This document shows positions 63,212 through 64,000 of a stretch of DNA of 64,000 nt, piece by piece; the stretch's first letter is position 1; each line of letters opens with the position of its first letter. A model generated the notes under the pieces. It was not told the DNA's origin, did no database searches, and was given only the letters and a program-made list of their open reading frames with translations. The stretch is from Pseudomonas sp. R37(2017). Its GTDB lineage: Bacteria; Pseudomonadota; Gammaproteobacteria; Pseudomonadales; Pseudomonadaceae. The translations under genes and the position numbers were made by a program. The DNA is taken from positions 280,950 to 344,949 of the forward strand of contig NZ_NEHO01000001.1 of NCBI RefSeq assembly GCF_002113375.1. Reading direction: 5' to 3'.

Positions 63212-64000
63212 TTACTTCTTGGCAGCAAACAACGCATCGAGCTTCTGCTCGAAGGTGTGGTAGTCGATGCGATCGTAAAGCTCCATGCGAGTCTGCATGG
63301 TGTCGATGACATTCTGCTGCGTGCCATCGCGACGGATCGCGGTGTAGACGTTTTCCGCAGCCTTGTTCATCGCGCGGAACGCCGACAGCGGGTACAGCAC
63401 CAGCGATACATCCGCTGCAGCCAACTGTTCGGTGGTGTACAGCGGGGTTGCGCCGAATTCGGTGATGTTGGCCAGGATCGGCGCTTTCACGCGGTTGGCG
63501 AACAGTTTGTACATTTCGAGTTCAGTGATGGCTTCCGGGAACACCATGTCGGCGCCGGCCTCGATGCACGCGGCGGCGCGATCCAGGGCAGACTCCAGGC
63601 CTTCCACCGCCAGGGCATCGGTACGGGCCATGATCACGAAGCTGTCATCGGTACGCGCATCGACTGCGGCCTTGATGCGGTCGACCATTTCCTGCTGGGT
63701 CACGATTTCCTTGTTGGGGCGGTGACCGCAACGCTTGGCGCCAACCTGGTCTTCGATGTGAATCGCCGCCGCGCCGAACTTGATCATCGACTTGACGGTG
63801 CGAGCGACGTTGAACGCCGAGGAACCGAAACCGGTATCCACGTCCACCAGCAATGGCAGGTCGCAAACGTCGGTGATACGGCGCACGTCGGTCAGCACGT
63901 CATCCAGACCGGTGATGCCCAGGTCAGGCACGCCCAGGGAGCCGGCAGCCACCCCACCACCCGACAGGTAGATCGCCTTGAAACCGGCGCGTTTGGCCAG
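63212..64000 (-). CDS. prpB: 2-methylisocitrate lyase PrpB (5' end beyond window)
   Basis: The reading frame stays open from 63212 to the window edge (263 codons), so the N-terminal part is cut off. The protein carries the isocitrate-lyase-family motif KRCGH ([14 protein letters not shown]), [17 protein letters not shown] and a C-terminal [17 protein letters not shown]. It cleaves 2-methylisocitrate to pyruvate and succinate. It leads prpC-acnD-prpF, and any prpR-type regulator would lie outside the window. Confidence 0.95.
   Translation of the reverse strand: MAKRAGFKAIYLSGGGVAAGSLGVPDLGITGLDDVLTDVRRITDVCDLPLLVDVDTGFGSSAFNVARTVKSMIKFGAAAIHIEDQVGAKRCGHRPNKEIVTQQEMVDRIKAAVDARTDDSFVIMARTDALAVEGLESALDRAAACIEAGADMVFPEAITELEMYKLFANRVKAPILANITEFGATPLYTTEQLAAADVSLVLYPLSAFRAMNKAAENVYTAIRRDGTQQNVIDTMQTRMELYDRIDYHTFEQKLDALFAAKK

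Overview
The window reads as chromosomal DNA of a fluorescent Pseudomonas (P. fluorescens complex). The markers are the oprF–sigX–cmpX–crfX–cmaX cluster, rlmL/rmf/pyrD, a nas/nir nitrate assimilation block, the AcnD/PrpF type of methylcitrate cycle, and many REP palindromes of the TGTRGGAGCGAGC type between genes. No tRNA, rRNA, CRISPR array, insertion sequence or integrase was seen.

Layout. 1–11.6 kb is housekeeping: a GntR/FCD regulator, a BenE-type transporter, YggL, the PBP4-type peptidase DacB, a CHASE-PAS-GGDEF diguanylate cyclase, RlmL, Rmf with a strongly folded leader, and PyrD. 11.7–36.7 kb is an accessory block coding a complete Salmonella SPI-1/Shigella Mxi-Spa-type type III secretion system (T3SS). 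All its apparatus genes lie on the minus strand, in the order invF-G-E-A-B-C-I-J, spaO-P-Q-R-S, sicA, sipB-C-D, iacP, hilA-like, prgH-I-J-K, orgA-B and an orgC-position gene. At its left edge, on the opposite strand, is a protein of unknown function (11751–13172) that is a good candidate secreted substrate. I found no InvH pilotin, IagB lytic transglycosylase, SipA, SptP/SicP or HilC/HilD homologue. The block has no REP elements, although they are frequent on both sides, which fits horizontal acquisition.

36.9–48.5 kb is nitrate assimilation: nasS-nasT, a NarK-type transporter, a PP2C phosphatase–Ser/Thr kinase fusion, nirB-nirD-nasA and a siroheme-forming methyltransferase (cobA). Three transcripts (nasST, narK-kinase, nirBD-nasA-cobA) each begin with a GG-N10-GC sigma-54 promoter. 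Each is followed by two small hairpins with A-N-N-G-N-N hexaloops (AACGNC then AAWGNY), and then by a terminator whose 5' arm overlaps the second hairpin. This is the architecture expected for antitermination by the ANTAR protein NasT, including NasT acting on its own transcript.

48.6–54.2 kb is the envelope-stress cluster (oprF, sigX, cmpX, crfX, cmaX), rraA and an alpha/beta hydrolase. 54.5–57.8 kb holds divergent ppsA and its regulator ppsR. 57.9–64 kb holds prpF, acnD, prpC and prpB (methylcitrate cycle), with REP pairs inside the operon. prpB runs off the right edge of the window.

Calls rest on reading translated proteins, motifs and gene order by eye. No database search, folding or composition calculation was run.
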